NCBI GenBank assembly: GCA_964610765.1 | Contig: CAZSWS010000001.1 | Coordinates: 62,001 to 126,000, forward strand | Length of the DNA: 64,000 nucleotides | From: CAZSWS01 sp964610765 | GTDB lineage: Bacteria > Bacteroidota > Bacteroidia > Bacteroidales > Tannerellaceae | Reading direction: 5' to 3' | Shown here: positions 45,689-54,361 of the stretch, piece by piece | Position numbering within the stretch: the stretch's first letter is position 1 | Layout of the letters: each line of letters opens with the position of its first letter | Position numbers and translations under genes: made by a program | Notes under the pieces: model-generated | Told to the model about the DNA's origin: nothing | Database searches by the model: none | What the model saw: only the letters and a program-made list of their open reading frames with translations

Positions 45689-45839
45689 TATATGAGCAAA
45701 TTTGTTGCGAAGATACATTTTTGATTCAACCCCATCAATACCTATAAGTAGGTATTAAATTTCTCCAATAACCTAGCCCGGTTCTCAGGCTATATACATC
45801 ATATTTGTTTCTTTAAAGATATTTTTCTAATTATTCGCT

Positions 45840-45847
45840 TATCTTTG
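45840..45847 (+). promoter_or_regulatory. Putative -7 promoter element of the nucleotidyltransferase gene
   Basis: TATCTTTG, 51 bp upstream of the ATG at 45899. No -33 match. Confidence 0.38.
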
Positions 45848-45898
45848 TTACGCTATCAATCACATATGTATATTAAATCAAACTCTAAATAATAGAAT

Positions 45899-46804
45899 AT
45901 GAAACCTACATTATTTGTACTTGCAGCAGGAATGGGAAGCCGTTATGGTGGTCTAAAACAACTAGACGGAGTGGGTCCCGGAGGTGAAACAATCATGGAC
46001 TACTCTATTTATGATGCCATCCGTGCCGGATTCGGCAAGGTTGTTTTTGTTATCCGAACAGACTTTGAAGAAGATTTCCGCCGCATCGTGCTAAGTAAAT
46101 ATGAAAATCACATTCCAGTAGACGTCGTTTTTCAAGAGCTCGACAACCTACCTGAAGGCTTTTCTGTACCAAAAGACAGAACAAAACCTTGGGGTACTAA
46201 CCACGCTTTATTAATGGGTAAAGATGTTATCAACGAGCCCTTCGCTGTACTTAATGCTGACGATTTCTACGGACGTGATAGCTTTGGCGTACTTGCTAAA
46301 GAATTGGTTTCTATGAATAATAAAACCAACCAATATTGCATGGTAGGATATCGGTTGGGTAACACCCTAAGTGATAGCGGAAGCGTAGCTCGTGGCGTTT
46401 GTGAAACAAATACGGAAGGTTTTCTGACCTCTGTCGTTGAGCGAACAGCCATCGAACGTATTGATGGAGAAATACAGTTTAAAGATGAAAACGGGAAAGC
46501 CGTTGTTTTAGAAGAAAACACACCTGTATCAATGAATATGTGGGGATTCACACCGGACTACTTTGCTTATTCAGATGAATACTTCAAAGAGTTTCTTTCA
46601 AACAATATGGACAATCCGAAAAGTGAATTTTTCATCCCTACAGTAGTAAACGAGCTTATTAAAAAAGGAGTCGCTAATACAAAAGTATTAGACACCACTT
46701 CTAAATGGTTTGGCGTAACATACGCAGCAGACAGACAAGGCGTTGTAGAAAAGATACAAGCCCTTGTAGATGCAGGAGAATACCCGGCTAAGCTATTTGG
46801 ATAA
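45899..46804 (+). CDS. Sugar-phosphate nucleotidyltransferase-like protein
   Basis: A 301-aa member of the nucleotidyltransferase (GT-A fold) family that activates sugar phosphates with NTPs. The N-terminal signature LAAGMGSRYGGLKQLDGVGPGGETIMDYSIYDA binds the nucleotide, and VLNADDFYGRD holds the metal-binding aspartates. It is cytoplasmic. The substrate is not readable; relatives are involved in making activated sugars for cell-surface polymers. It stands alone: its neighbours on both sides have unrelated functions, and a terminator follows at 46820. Confidence 0.88.
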   Translation: MKPTLFVLAAGMGSRYGGLKQLDGVGPGGETIMDYSIYDAIRAGFGKVVFVIRTDFEEDFRRIVLSKYENHIPVDVVFQELDNLPEGFSVPKDRTKPWGTNHALLMGKDVINEPFAVLNADDFYGRDSFGVLAKELVSMNNKTNQYCMVGYRLGNTLSDSGSVARGVCETNTEGFLTSVVERTAIERIDGEIQFKDENGKAVVLEENTPVSMNMWGFTPDYFAYSDEYFKEFLSNNMDNPKSEFFIPTVVNELIKKGVANTKVLDTTSKWFGVTYAADRQGVVEKIQALVDAGEYPAKLFG

Positions 46805-46819
46805 ACGTTATACAAACAG

Positions 46820-46862
46820 ATAGGAGAACTATTACAAAAAGAATGGTTCTCCTATTTCATTT
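46820..46862 (+). terminator. Intrinsic terminator after the nucleotidyltransferase gene
   Basis: ATAGGAGAAC (46820-46829) pairs perfectly with GTTCTCCTAT (46846-46855), followed by TTCATTTT. Confidence 0.65.
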
Positions 46863-46897
46863 TCACCTAAACCTATTTTTTTAATCATAGAAAACAA

Positions 46898-48289
46898 ATG
46901 TATATGAAAAAACTACTCGCACTTTTAAGCATCGTATTGATAGGATTTGCCTCATGCGACATGTCAACAAGCAAGGTGCTGTTTGACGGAACTAACCAAA
47001 ACGATTGGAACAGCCAGGGAGAAGTCAGCATTCAAGATAGCATTCTTGTACTTTCAGGCGTCAACTCATCTGCCCTACTAAAGAAAGGAAACTATACAAA
47101 TTTTGATCTTAACCTGGACATGCGAACCACTTCAGGCGGTAAGGGATATATCGGATTTCACACAGACAGTAAAGGGAAAGGCTATAAAGTGGCTGTCAAT
47201 AATGATCGGGACGATGCCGTTTGGTGGAGAATGACCGGCAGCCTGCTATCTGTTCGAAACCTGACAAAAAGCTTTGTCAAAGAAAATGACTGGTTCAATA
47301 TGCATATACGTGTCGAAGGACAAATCATTCAGGTTAAAATAAACGGAGAAACCGTTGTTGAATACATGGAACCTGCCGAGCCTTTCCGTAAAGAGCCAAA
47401 TCAACTTGCGTTGCTCTCATCCGGAAGCTTCTCATTAGTAAATAATGGAGAAGGAAGTATCCAATTTAAAAACATCTCAGTCGAAGCAATTGAGTCTAAA
47501 GACTTCATCTTGAAGCCACAAGCCGAAGAGGAAACAAATGAACTGGCAGATGATATTATTCGATTACATCAAGAAGATTTTCCGGTGTTAGATTATCATG
47601 TTCATCTAAAAGGCGGACTAACGAACGAGTCGGCAGCAGCTCAATCACGTAAGTTGGGTATTAATTATGCTATCGCTCCCAACTGCGGAGTTGGATTTCC
47701 AATTGAAAACGACGAGCAAGTATGGGAATTCTTAAATGAAATGCGTGGTCAGCCATTCATTCTTGCTATGCAGGGTGAAGGACGTGAATGGGTCAAAACA
47801 TTCTCTGCAGAAGTCAGAAATGAGTTTGATTATGTTTTCACTGATGCACTTACATTTACAGACGATAAAGGACGTCGCTCACGTATCTGGCTGGCAGAAG
47901 AAACTTGGATTGAAAATGAGCAACAGTACATGGACATGTTGCTAAACCGAATTATTGGAGTTTTACAAGAACCCATGGATGTGTATGTTAACCCTTGTTT
48001 TATTCCGGAACAAATGGTTGACCGTTATGACGAATTCTGGACGGAAGAACGGATGAACCTGTTTATAGATGCATTGGTGAAAAGCGGTAAGGCATTAGAA
48101 ATCAACCATCGTTATGAGATTCCGAACCAGGCCATCATTCAAAAAGCAAAAGATGCCGGGGTTAAGTTTACCTTTGGAACAAATAATGACTTAGCTGAAT
48201 TCGGAAAACTAGCATACTGCATCCAAATGAAAGAAGCCTGTGGAATCACAGCAGAAGATATGTATAAACCTATTATTAAGATAGATTGA
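46898..48289 (+). CDS. DUF1080 - PHP-like hydrolase fusion lipoprotein
   Basis: A 463-aa lipoprotein (FASC, lipid cysteine near 20) made of two modules. Residues ~25-205 are a DUF1080 (3-keto-disaccharide hydrolase) beta-sandwich: VLFDGTNQNDW at the start, GYIGFHTDSKGKGYKVAVNN and FNMHIRVEGQIIQVKINGETV. Residues ~222-463 are a PHP- or amidohydrolase-like TIM barrel with DYHVHLKGG (two His metal ligands), APNCGVGF, AMQGEGREW, LEINHRYEIPN and FGTNNDL. A glycan-processing role is likely; the reaction of the second module is unknown. An equally plausible start is the ATG at 46904, two codons in. A terminator at 48335 ends the transcript. Confidence 0.82.
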   Translation: MYMKKLLALLSIVLIGFASCDMSTSKVLFDGTNQNDWNSQGEVSIQDSILVLSGVNSSALLKKGNYTNFDLNLDMRTTSGGKGYIGFHTDSKGKGYKVAVNNDRDDAVWWRMTGSLLSVRNLTKSFVKENDWFNMHIRVEGQIIQVKINGETVVEYMEPAEPFRKEPNQLALLSSGSFSLVNNGEGSIQFKNISVEAIESKDFILKPQAEEETNELADDIIRLHQEDFPVLDYHVHLKGGLTNESAAAQSRKLGINYAIAPNCGVGFPIENDEQVWEFLNEMRGQPFILAMQGEGREWVKTFSAEVRNEFDYVFTDALTFTDDKGRRSRIWLAEETWIENEQQYMDMLLNRIIGVLQEPMDVYVNPCFIPEQMVDRYDEFWTEERMNLFIDALVKSGKALEINHRYEIPNQAIIQKAKDAGVKFTFGTNNDLAEFGKLAYCIQMKEACGITAEDMYKPIIKID

Positions 48290-48334
48290 TGGTGGAAGGA
48301 CTCCTTTCTCTCGTTATAAATATATAAAAATTCA

Positions 48335-48368
48335 AAGGCTCGCCAGGTAGATAGGCGGGCCTTTTTTA
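48335..48368. terminator. Terminator between convergent genes
   Basis: AAGGCTCGCC (48335-48344) pairs with GGCGGGCCTT (48354-48363) including one G-T pair; a T6 run follows. It sits 4 bp before the stop of the converging msrC-like gene. Confidence 0.75.
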
Positions 48369-48372
48369 TGTT

Positions 48373-48840
48373 TTATACCAGCAAAGCAATCTGCTCTAAA
48401 TAGTATGCATCGGTTTCGTCAAATGCATCCGGTTCACTGCTATCAACATCCAGCACTGCCACTACTCGGTCATTATCAAAAACAGGCACTACAATTTCTG
48501 AACGTGAAGCCGAACTACAAGCTATATGCCCCGGGAACAATTCCACATCCGGTACAATCAAGGTCTGCTGTTGCTTCCAGGCAGACCCACACACTCCCTT
48601 TCCATATGCAATACGCATACAGGCTACAGGACCCTGAAAAGGCGCTAATATCAATTGCCCATCAACTACTTTATAAAAGCCCACCCAGAAAAAATCGAAC
48701 GTCTGCTTTAAGGCTGCAACGATATTAGCCATTCTTGCTATTTGATCCGTTTCACCATCAAGCAACGCTTGCAATTGAGGAATCAAACCTTCGTATTTCT
48801 CTTTTTTATTACCGGACAGTACTTGTAATTCTTCGCTCAT
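48373..48840 (-). CDS. msrC: Free methionine-(R)-sulfoxide reductase (GAF domain)
   Basis: A 155-aa single GAF-domain enzyme that reduces free methionine-(R)-sulfoxide with thioredoxin. The family's cysteines are all present: PVACMRIAYGKGVCGSAW and HIACSSASRSEIVVPVF, together with the C-terminal VLDVDSSEPDAFDE. The open frame includes an upstream GTG codon at 48843; the ATG at 48840 is more likely. A promoter is visible upstream on the minus strand: TTG (48892-48890), 20 bp, TATGTTTG (48869-48862). Confidence 0.92.
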   Translation of the reverse strand: MSEELQVLSGNKKEKYEGLIPQLQALLDGETDQIARMANIVAALKQTFDFFWVGFYKVVDGQLILAPFQGPVACMRIAYGKGVCGSAWKQQQTLIVPDVELFPGHIACSSASRSEIVVPVFDNDRVVAVLDVDSSEPDAFDETDAYYLEQIALLV

Positions 48841-48861
48841 CACTCATTTATTTTATGCTTA

Positions 48862-48892
48862 CAAACATACAGAACAGAAATATCGTTTACAA
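48862..48892 (-). promoter_or_regulatory. Promoter of the msrC-like gene
   Basis: On the minus strand: TTG (48892-48890), 20 bp, TATGTTTG (48869-48862), 21 bp before the ATG. It overlaps the -33 zone of the divergent MATE promoter. Confidence 0.55.
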
Positions 48893-48909
48893 GATTCTAC
48901 TTGTTTTTG

Positions 48910-48917
48910 TACCTTTG
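48910..48917 (+). promoter_or_regulatory. Putative -7 promoter element of the MATE gene
   Basis: TACCTTTG, 29 bp upstream of the ATG at 48947. The -33 zone has only GTTTA. Confidence 0.45.
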
Positions 48918-48946
48918 CATTTATTCGAAAATATAGTAAAGATTTT

Positions 48947-50314
48947 ATGTCTATCAAAAACTCTCCCGCATTTCTTGGATCCGAACCTATTGGAAAACTG
49001 TTGATTCAATATTCTATACCGGCTATTGTAGCTATGATAGCCACTTCTTTGTATAATATCATTGACAGTATTTTTATCGGTCACGGAGTGGGTTCATTGG
49101 CTATTGCCGGTCTTGCACTCACATTTCCCTTGATGAACCTTTCTGCTGCATTCGGCTCGCTAGTTGGCATGGGAGCAGCTACAACCATCTCGGTCAAATT
49201 AGGACAAAACGATACAGAGAGTGCAAACCACATTTTAGGGAATGTCATGACACTCAACCTTATCATAGGAGTGGTTTACACCATCATCATGCTTGCCTTC
49301 CTTGACCCCATCTTGTATTTCTTCAAAGCAAGTGAACAAACCATTGGATATGCCCGAGATTTTATGCGGGTTATACTCTACGGAAATGTTGTTACACATA
49401 GCTATTTTGGATTAAATGCCGTGCTTCGTGCCAGTGGTCACCCAAAAATTGCAATGAATGCGACCCTGGCTACTGTCGTTATCAATGTTGCGTTAAATCC
49501 ACTTTTCATCTTTGGATTCGGCTGGGGCATCCAAGGTTCTGCCTTGGCAACGGTCATCTCACAAACGATTGCCTTGATTTTCCAATTATGGTTCTTTTCT
49601 CGTAAAACACTCTTTATACACTTTAAAAAGGGCATTTACAAGCTTAAAAAAGAAATTGTCACCAGTATCATGGCCATAGGGCTTTCGCCTTTTTTAATGA
49701 ATGCTTTCGCCAGTATTGTTGTTCTATTCATCAATACAGGGCTTGCCAAACATGGGGGCGATATGTCTATCGGTGCTTATGGCATTGTCAACCGAACATT
49801 ATTCTTATTCATCATGGTAGCCAATGGTATTAACCAAGGCATGCAACCTATTGCAGGTTATAACTACGGAGCACGCCAATATGGACGAGTGGTCAGCGTA
49901 ACGAAGCTAAGCATCATTTTCGGTGTGTGCGTCATGTCCGTGGGCTTTATCTTAGCTGAATTCTTCCCGGAACTCCCCATACGCATGTTTACTTCTGATC
50001 CGGAACTGATTAAAGCTTCTGTATATGGCATGCGCATAATGGGAGCTATCTTCCCCTTAGTAGGCTTTCAGATTGTTGCGTCCAACTATTTTATGTCTAT
50101 TGGTATGGCTAAAATTGCCATCTTCCTATCTCTGTCCAGACAACTACTATTCTTGCTCCCATTCTTGATTATCTTACCTCAATTCATAGGACTTAAAGGG
50201 GTTTGGTTAAGCATGCCACTTTCTGATCTTGTTTCAGTTATTATTACAGGCATCGTATTCTTTCATTATATTCGTAAAATGAAAAGTCAAGTGGATGAAA
50301 CACCCCACTCATAA
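48947..50314 (+). CDS. MATE-family multidrug/Na+ efflux transporter
   Basis: A 455-aa inner-membrane exporter with twelve predicted helices in two six-helix halves. The MATE features are clear: PAIVAMIATSLYNIIDSIFIGHGVG near the start, the GLALTFPLMNL motif, and in the second half VANGINQGMQPIAGYNYGA. It exports drugs or metabolites using a proton or sodium gradient; specificity cannot be read. The cytidylate kinase-like gene follows after 40 bp and may be in the same transcript. Confidence 0.93.
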   Translation: MSIKNSPAFLGSEPIGKLLIQYSIPAIVAMIATSLYNIIDSIFIGHGVGSLAIAGLALTFPLMNLSAAFGSLVGMGAATTISVKLGQNDTESANHILGNVMTLNLIIGVVYTIIMLAFLDPILYFFKASEQTIGYARDFMRVILYGNVVTHSYFGLNAVLRASGHPKIAMNATLATVVINVALNPLFIFGFGWGIQGSALATVISQTIALIFQLWFFSRKTLFIHFKKGIYKLKKEIVTSIMAIGLSPFLMNAFASIVVLFINTGLAKHGGDMSIGAYGIVNRTLFLFIMVANGINQGMQPIAGYNYGARQYGRVVSVTKLSIIFGVCVMSVGFILAEFFPELPIRMFTSDPELIKASVYGMRIMGAIFPLVGFQIVASNYFMSIGMAKIAIFLSLSRQLLFLLPFLIILPQFIGLKGVWLSMPLSDLVSVIITGIVFFHYIRKMKSQVDETPHS

Positions 50315-50354
50315 TGTTTTTTACAGCAAATTATACAGTTAAATCAACATACAC

Positions 50355-50984
50355 ATGAAAGAGAAAATAATATTAACCATCGGTCGTCAACTAGGTAGCT
50401 GTGGCAGAACTATTGGAAAAAAACTAGCTGACGAGTTTGGCATTTCATTCTATGACAAAGAACTACTGAATGAAGCAGCCAAAGAAAGTGGACTATGCAA
50501 AGAAGTCTTCGAGAAAGCAGACGAAAAGCCCTCCAGTGGATTGCCCTACTTCATCTCCTTAAGCAATTCTCCTTATTACGGAGCATTCTCTCCTTACAGT
50601 GGAGTTTTATCAAATGACAGACTATTTAAAATCCAGAGCGACGTAATCCGCGAAATAGCTTCTAAGGAATCGTGCGTTATTGTAGGTCGCTGTGCTGACT
50701 ATGTACTTCGAGAGCATGAAGACATGACTAGCTTTTTCATAGCAAACACACTTGAAGAGCGCATCAAAGAACTCACGACCCGTCAACAAATCTCTATCGA
50801 GAAAGCCAAAGAGTTGATTAGCAAAACAGATAAATCAAGAGCCAACTACTACAACTTTTTCACCAATAAGACCTGGGGGGCGGCCTCTTCGTATGATTTA
50901 TCTATCAATGTTTCTGTACTGGGAATAGACGGAACAGTCGATTTTCTGAAACAGTTTATAGAAAAAAGAAAAGCTCTTAAATAA
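50355..50984 (+). CDS. Cytidylate kinase-like protein
   Basis: A 209-aa P-loop kinase of the cytidylate_kin2 group, probably a nucleoside monophosphate kinase-like enzyme. The P-loop region is IGRQLGSCGRTIGKKLA, where family members usually have GSGGR; the cysteine replaces a glycine. FYDKELLNEAAKESG and the VIVGRCADYVL motif (Walker B-like region) follow, then an arginine-rich lid (ITEERIKEL-like helix, TRQQ). It is not the main Cmk, which is a separate family, and its true substrate is unknown. Confidence 0.85.
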   Translation: MKEKIILTIGRQLGSCGRTIGKKLADEFGISFYDKELLNEAAKESGLCKEVFEKADEKPSSGLPYFISLSNSPYYGAFSPYSGVLSNDRLFKIQSDVIREIASKESCVIVGRCADYVLREHEDMTSFFIANTLEERIKELTTRQQISIEKAKELISKTDKSRANYYNFFTNKTWGAASSYDLSINVSVLGIDGTVDFLKQFIEKRKALK

Positions 50985-50993
50985 AGTAATACA

Positions 50994-51146
50994 CTAAATT
51001 CGTCTTTTGCTGCTATCTAACAGCTCGGAGAGTTTGTCTACATCGTTGGATGGGGTATTGTTATACTCTTTTGTAATTCTTTAGCCTTATGCCATCTATG
51101 GGTCTTAACATTCCCAAAAGAACACTCAACAGATGATACTGTACAC
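50994..51146 (-). pseudogene. Possible decayed coding remnant
   Basis: The minus strand carries two short, frame-shifted peptide-like stretches: TVSSVECSFGNVKTHRWHKA in one frame, then a C-terminus-like NDVDKLSELLDSSKRRI ending in TAG (50994-50996) in another. The first resembles the C-terminal VExxFGxxK motif of some DDE transposases. It has no start, no visible inverted repeats and no intact frame. It could be the tail of a lost insertion sequence or chance; confidence is low. It lies between the cytidylate kinase-like gene and the tRNA terminator. Confidence 0.25.
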
Positions 51147-51185
51147 AAAAAAGAAAAGCCGACTACAAATCTTGTAATCGGCTTT
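51146..51185 (-). terminator. Terminator of the tRNA-Tyr/tRNA-Gly transcript
   Basis: AAAGCCGACTACAA (51155-51168) and TTGTAATCGGCTTT (51172-51185) form a 14-bp stem with one mismatch. The A-run at 51146-51152 gives a U-rich tail on the minus strand, 7 bp after tRNA-Gly. Confidence 0.75.
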
Positions 51186-51191
51186 CTTTAG

Positions 51192-51264
51192 AGCGGAAGA
51201 CGGGACTCAAACCCGCGACCCTCAGCTTGGAAGGCTAATGCTCTATCAACTGAGCTACTTCCGC
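51192..51264 (-). tRNA. tRNA-Gly (TCC anticodon)
   Basis: The minus strand folds as a 73-nt tRNA: acceptor GCGGAAG/CTTCCGC with discriminator T, D arm GCTCAGTTGATAGAGC, anticodon loop CTTCCAA (anticodon TCC, reading GGA/GGG) and T loop GGTTTGAGTCC. No CCA is encoded. It lies 8 bp downstream of tRNA-Tyr on one transcript. Confidence 0.95.
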
Positions 51265-51272
51265 AATATTTG

Positions 51273-51355
51273 TGGGCAGTGATGGATTCGAACCACCGTA
51301 GGCGTAAGCCAGCTGAGTTACAGTCAGCCCCATTTGGCCACTCTGGTAACTGCCC
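51273..51355 (-). tRNA. tRNA-Tyr (GTA anticodon)
   Basis: The minus strand folds as an 83-nt class II tRNA: acceptor GGGCAGT/ACTGCCC with discriminator A, anticodon GTA in CTGTAAC, a long variable arm (GCTGGCTTACGCC region) and T loop GGTTCGAATCC. No CCA is encoded. It is the first gene of the pair with tRNA-Gly. Confidence 0.95.
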
Positions 51356-51380
51356 CTTAAATTGCAGTGCAAAGATACAA

Positions 51381-51875
51381 TTAGTTTTGTAAACCGCAAG
51401 CTAATGACACCATTTTTATCGCAGTTATAGCTGCCTCATCTCCTTTATTTCCATGAACACCTCCTGCTCTATCAGCTGCCTGCTGCATCGTATCAGTAGT
51501 TAACAATCCGAAAATGAAAGGGATATCATATTCTACATTCAAGCAGGTTATTCCTTGCGTTACCCCCGAACACACGTAGTCAAAATGAGGAGTATCACCT
51601 CTCACGACACATCCTAAAATAATCACTGCATCTACTTGTCCGGTTTTGGCTACCATTTTAGCCCCAAAAGTCAATTCAAAACTACCGGGAACACGACTTA
51701 TAGTAATGTTAGCTTCTTTCACACCGTGTTTTTCCAACGTATCGACAGCACCTTGCAATAGTTTCTCTGTAATGGGTGTATTCCACTCAGAAACGACTAT
51801 GCCAATTTTCATTGCTGACGCATCCGGAACACTGTTAAAGTCATAAGAAGATAAGTTTTGATAAGCTGTTGCCAT
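51381..51875 (-). CDS. ribH: 6,7-dimethyl-8-ribityllumazine synthase
   Basis: RibH joins the pyrimidine and butanone phosphate in the next-to-last step of riboflavin synthesis. The 164-aa protein has all the family motifs: [16 protein letters not shown], the [12 protein letters not shown] loop, [17 protein letters not shown] (catalytic His), and [19 protein letters not shown] with GNKGDEAA. It lies 105 bp downstream of the TPR gene on the same strand, and just before tRNA-Tyr; co-transcription with the TPR gene is likely. Confidence 0.97.
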   Translation of the reverse strand: MATAYQNLSSYDFNSVPDASAMKIGIVVSEWNTPITEKLLQGAVDTLEKHGVKEANITISRVPGSFELTFGAKMVAKTGQVDAVIILGCVVRGDTPHFDYVCSGVTQGITCLNVEYDIPFIFGLLTTDTMQQAADRAGGVHGNKGDEAAITAIKMVSLACGLQN

Positions 51876-51980
51876 AATCTAATTTATTTATAGTAAAAAA
51901 AAGGATGCCTAACTTTGCAGGCACCCCTTATGATGTTATTCTATAAGCATGTAAGCATATTGCCCACAGGAAAATAATAG

Positions 51981-52670
51981 TTAGTTTTTAGAAAGTAACT
52001 GCGCACGTGTAATAAATTTGTCTATATCTGATGCTTCAACAGATGCGCTATACTTTTCCTTGATAGTAGTATAAGCTTTAATGGCTGCATCATATTGATT
52101 TAAGCTTTCATAAACTGTGGCTGCTTTTTTTAGATAAACCGGACTAATCAAATCGTTGTTAGCTAGATTTGCAGCTTTTTCAAAGTAGCTAACTCCTTCT
52201 TGTGGCTTATCTAATTGTACATAACAATCGCCCACCAATCCCAAAACAGTAGGACTGACATTCTTTTCTGTAGCTTTGAATGACTTTAAAAACTTTTCAG
52301 CTTCAGCATAATTACCAGTACGATATAAACAAACACCCGCATAAGCTTTCGCTATATTTCCGGTTGATGTACCTCTATATTTCTTGGATATTTCTTCAAA
52401 TCCGATATAATCAGCACCATTTCCGTTTAAAGCTAAATTGAATGAGTCTTTTGTGAAAAAATGTTCACCTTTATATATAGCAGCTACTGCTTTTTTCTCT
52501 TGGGGAATTTGATACCCGTAATGATAAGCCAGGAAACCTCCAACCAGAACAATTATTGCGACAGTCGCAACCATTAGAGTCTTTTTATTCTTATCAATAA
52601 ACTCCTCTGACCGTGAGAGCATTACATCAACTTCTATCTCCTTACCGGTATTCTTTCCTTTTTTTGCCAT
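51981..52670 (-). CDS. Membrane-anchored TPR protein
   Basis: A 229-aa protein with a basic N-terminus (MAKKGKNTGKE), one membrane helix (about 34-55: TLMVATVAIIVLVGGFLAYHY) and tetratricopeptide-type repeats in the C-terminal two thirds (AYAGVCLYRTGNYAEAEKFLKSF, VGDCYVQLDKPQEGVSYFEKAA, AATVYESLNQYDAAIKAYTTI). TPR arrays bind other proteins. The layout resembles YfgM-type membrane-bound TPR proteins, but I cannot show that the function is the same. A -7-like TAATTTTG (52727-52734, minus) lies 57 bp upstream of the ATG. The ribH gene follows. Confidence 0.85.
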   Translation of the reverse strand: MAKKGKNTGKEIEVDVMLSRSEEFIDKNKKTLMVATVAIIVLVGGFLAYHYGYQIPQEKKAVAAIYKGEHFFTKDSFNLALNGNGADYIGFEEISKKYRGTSTGNIAKAYAGVCLYRTGNYAEAEKFLKSFKATEKNVSPTVLGLVGDCYVQLDKPQEGVSYFEKAANLANNDLISPVYLKKAATVYESLNQYDAAIKAYTTIKEKYSASVEASDIDKFITRAQLLSKN

Positions 52671-52726
52671 AATAACTTATCTATGTTTTTTAATATTCTA
52701 CTTTAAAGCATTTAGCTTTCAGAGCG

Positions 52727-52734
52727 CAAAATTA
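52727..52734 (-). promoter_or_regulatory. Putative -7 promoter element of the TPR-ribH unit
   Basis: The minus strand reads TAATTTTG, 57 bp before the TPR gene ATG. No -33 TTG is visible. Confidence 0.35.
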
Positions 52735-52862
52735 GCTTTTTAAATGATATAATTCATCTTTTTCAGGCATTATTTCACAGAACACGTTCTATTTACCTCA
52801 AAATTGAAGCATTCTATCTGTTAAAAAAATGAAGTCTGACGAAACAATCAATATATCACTCC

Positions 52863-54113
52863 TTATTTCCAACTATAAACGATTATATCTCCCGGGTCAA
52901 CACCTATTGTTGAGCTATAGGCCGAAGCCGGTAGTAAGGTACCGTCTTTCATAACTCGTTCAACCTTTTCATCCAGCTCAATATTTAACCTCATTTTTTG
53001 ATGAATATCGCGATTGACAATTACCAAAAACTCTCTTCCGCCATTTTGCAAATGAGACACAATAGCCCCATCTGAGCCCTCACATGAAAAGCTTTTCACC
53101 GGAGAAGGCAAAGTTTCCAGTTTTTGCGTTTCAGGTGGAATATGATCGCCGGTATGTCGTACTGAAAGCACCTTTGCCCCCAGAAAAACCGGACTCAACC
53201 CTTGAATTTCCTTGTTCAGCGCCTTGACATAATCATACACTTCGGTTCGCTTTCCATCTCTGGTAATCGGGGCATGATGAAAGTTCCAAGTATCCGTAGC
53301 CGGTGTCCAATACGTAAAATACTGTAAACCTTGCGCACCATAGGCTAAATTCGTAAACATCTGAAAACGTAAATGAGACATCACCGGAATAGGATAAGGA
53401 GTATGGGCTACAGCTAACGAGAAAGCCCAAAAAGGCTTATTCACTTCTTGACTTTTCTTCAAAAACACTTCCAGGTTAGAATAAAAATATTCACGCACAA
53501 CGACACTCCCATCTTCGTTCTGAACAACAGGGTAATTATCAAAAGATAAAATGGGCAAATTAACTTCTTTATCAAAGCGATCCACATAATCCCAATAGCT
53601 TTCTACATGAAGATCAGCCGGATTCACGTAGCAGGGGAACAGGTTGAGATAACAATAATGCTCTTTATCTACCGACTCAATCTTTCTAGCCCACTCAGCC
53701 AACATAGGAAATTGATCACTAATGGGCTCGTCCATTAAAAAATATCCGGCTGTTGCCGGGTGGTTCATAAAGCGTTTGACGGTCTCTTCCGGCTCTGAAG
53801 ATAATTCAGGGGTACGAATAATCAGTTTAACATCCGCTTTATCGGCCACATCCAACGCATTTTCCATCATGTCATTATCCGTATAATGGTGAGAAAAACT
53901 GTGCGTAAATCCACAATCTCTAAGTTCCTGAAATCGCTCCAAAGTCATTTCTTCATTAGGCAAACTGTACCATGCCAAAATGGTCATTTCGCCTTTTGAT
54001 GGTAGCATTTTTATATCCTTAGATACCGTTTCTTTCGATTGGTTCCCATTCTGTTGGCAGGCACAAAAAACACATAAAGCACTGATAACAAATACAAACA
54101 AAAAATTTCTCAT
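52863..54113 (-). CDS. Lipoprotein with TIM-barrel glycosidase-like domain
   Basis: A 416-aa lipoprotein (CVFCAC, lipid cysteine at about 19). The remaining sequence looks like a (beta/alpha)8 glycosidase: ILAWYSLPNEEMTLERFQEL, the DCGFTHSFSHH loop, IIRTPELS, AGYFLMDEPISD (a Glu in the usual acid/base position after a strand), ILSFDNYPV and WAFSLAVAHTPYPIP, and QMFTNLAYGAQGLQYFTYW near the end. A short beta domain closes it (VIVNRDIHQKMRLNIELD). I cannot assign a GH family. It stands alone on the minus strand. Confidence 0.65.
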   Translation of the reverse strand: MRNFLFVFVISALCVFCACQQNGNQSKETVSKDIKMLPSKGEMTILAWYSLPNEEMTLERFQELRDCGFTHSFSHHYTDNDMMENALDVADKADVKLIIRTPELSSEPEETVKRFMNHPATAGYFLMDEPISDQFPMLAEWARKIESVDKEHYCYLNLFPCYVNPADLHVESYWDYVDRFDKEVNLPILSFDNYPVVQNEDGSVVVREYFYSNLEVFLKKSQEVNKPFWAFSLAVAHTPYPIPVMSHLRFQMFTNLAYGAQGLQYFTYWTPATDTWNFHHAPITRDGKRTEVYDYVKALNKEIQGLSPVFLGAKVLSVRHTGDHIPPETQKLETLPSPVKSFSCEGSDGAIVSHLQNGGREFLVIVNRDIHQKMRLNIELDEKVERVMKDGTLLPASAYSSTIGVDPGDIIVYSWK

Positions 54114-54361
54114 AATTTCATTACATTAAGGTTAGCATTTTAAAGCACATTCAAAGATGCATAAAAAAGCCGAGAATCTCTTTTCATAACTTACACTTTT
54201 TCATACATTTCCTAACCCAATTGGCATATTTCAGCATTTCGTTTAAGAAAAAAGTAAAAATCGACTAAACATGAAGGATACATCAAGCACCTACACAGCA
54301 GATAAACAGGAAGAGTATTCAATTTATAACCAGGCATTTAACTAAACGTGCAAGGACAACT

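Noticed and set aside
48735..49004. 89-aa plus-strand open frame before the MATE gene
   Set aside because: It covers the msrC-like gene's N-terminus, the divergent promoters and the MATE start in another frame.
51897..51935. Terminator between the TPR gene and ribH
   Set aside because: The TGCCT/AGGCA stem is short and lies inside a probable operon; not convincing.
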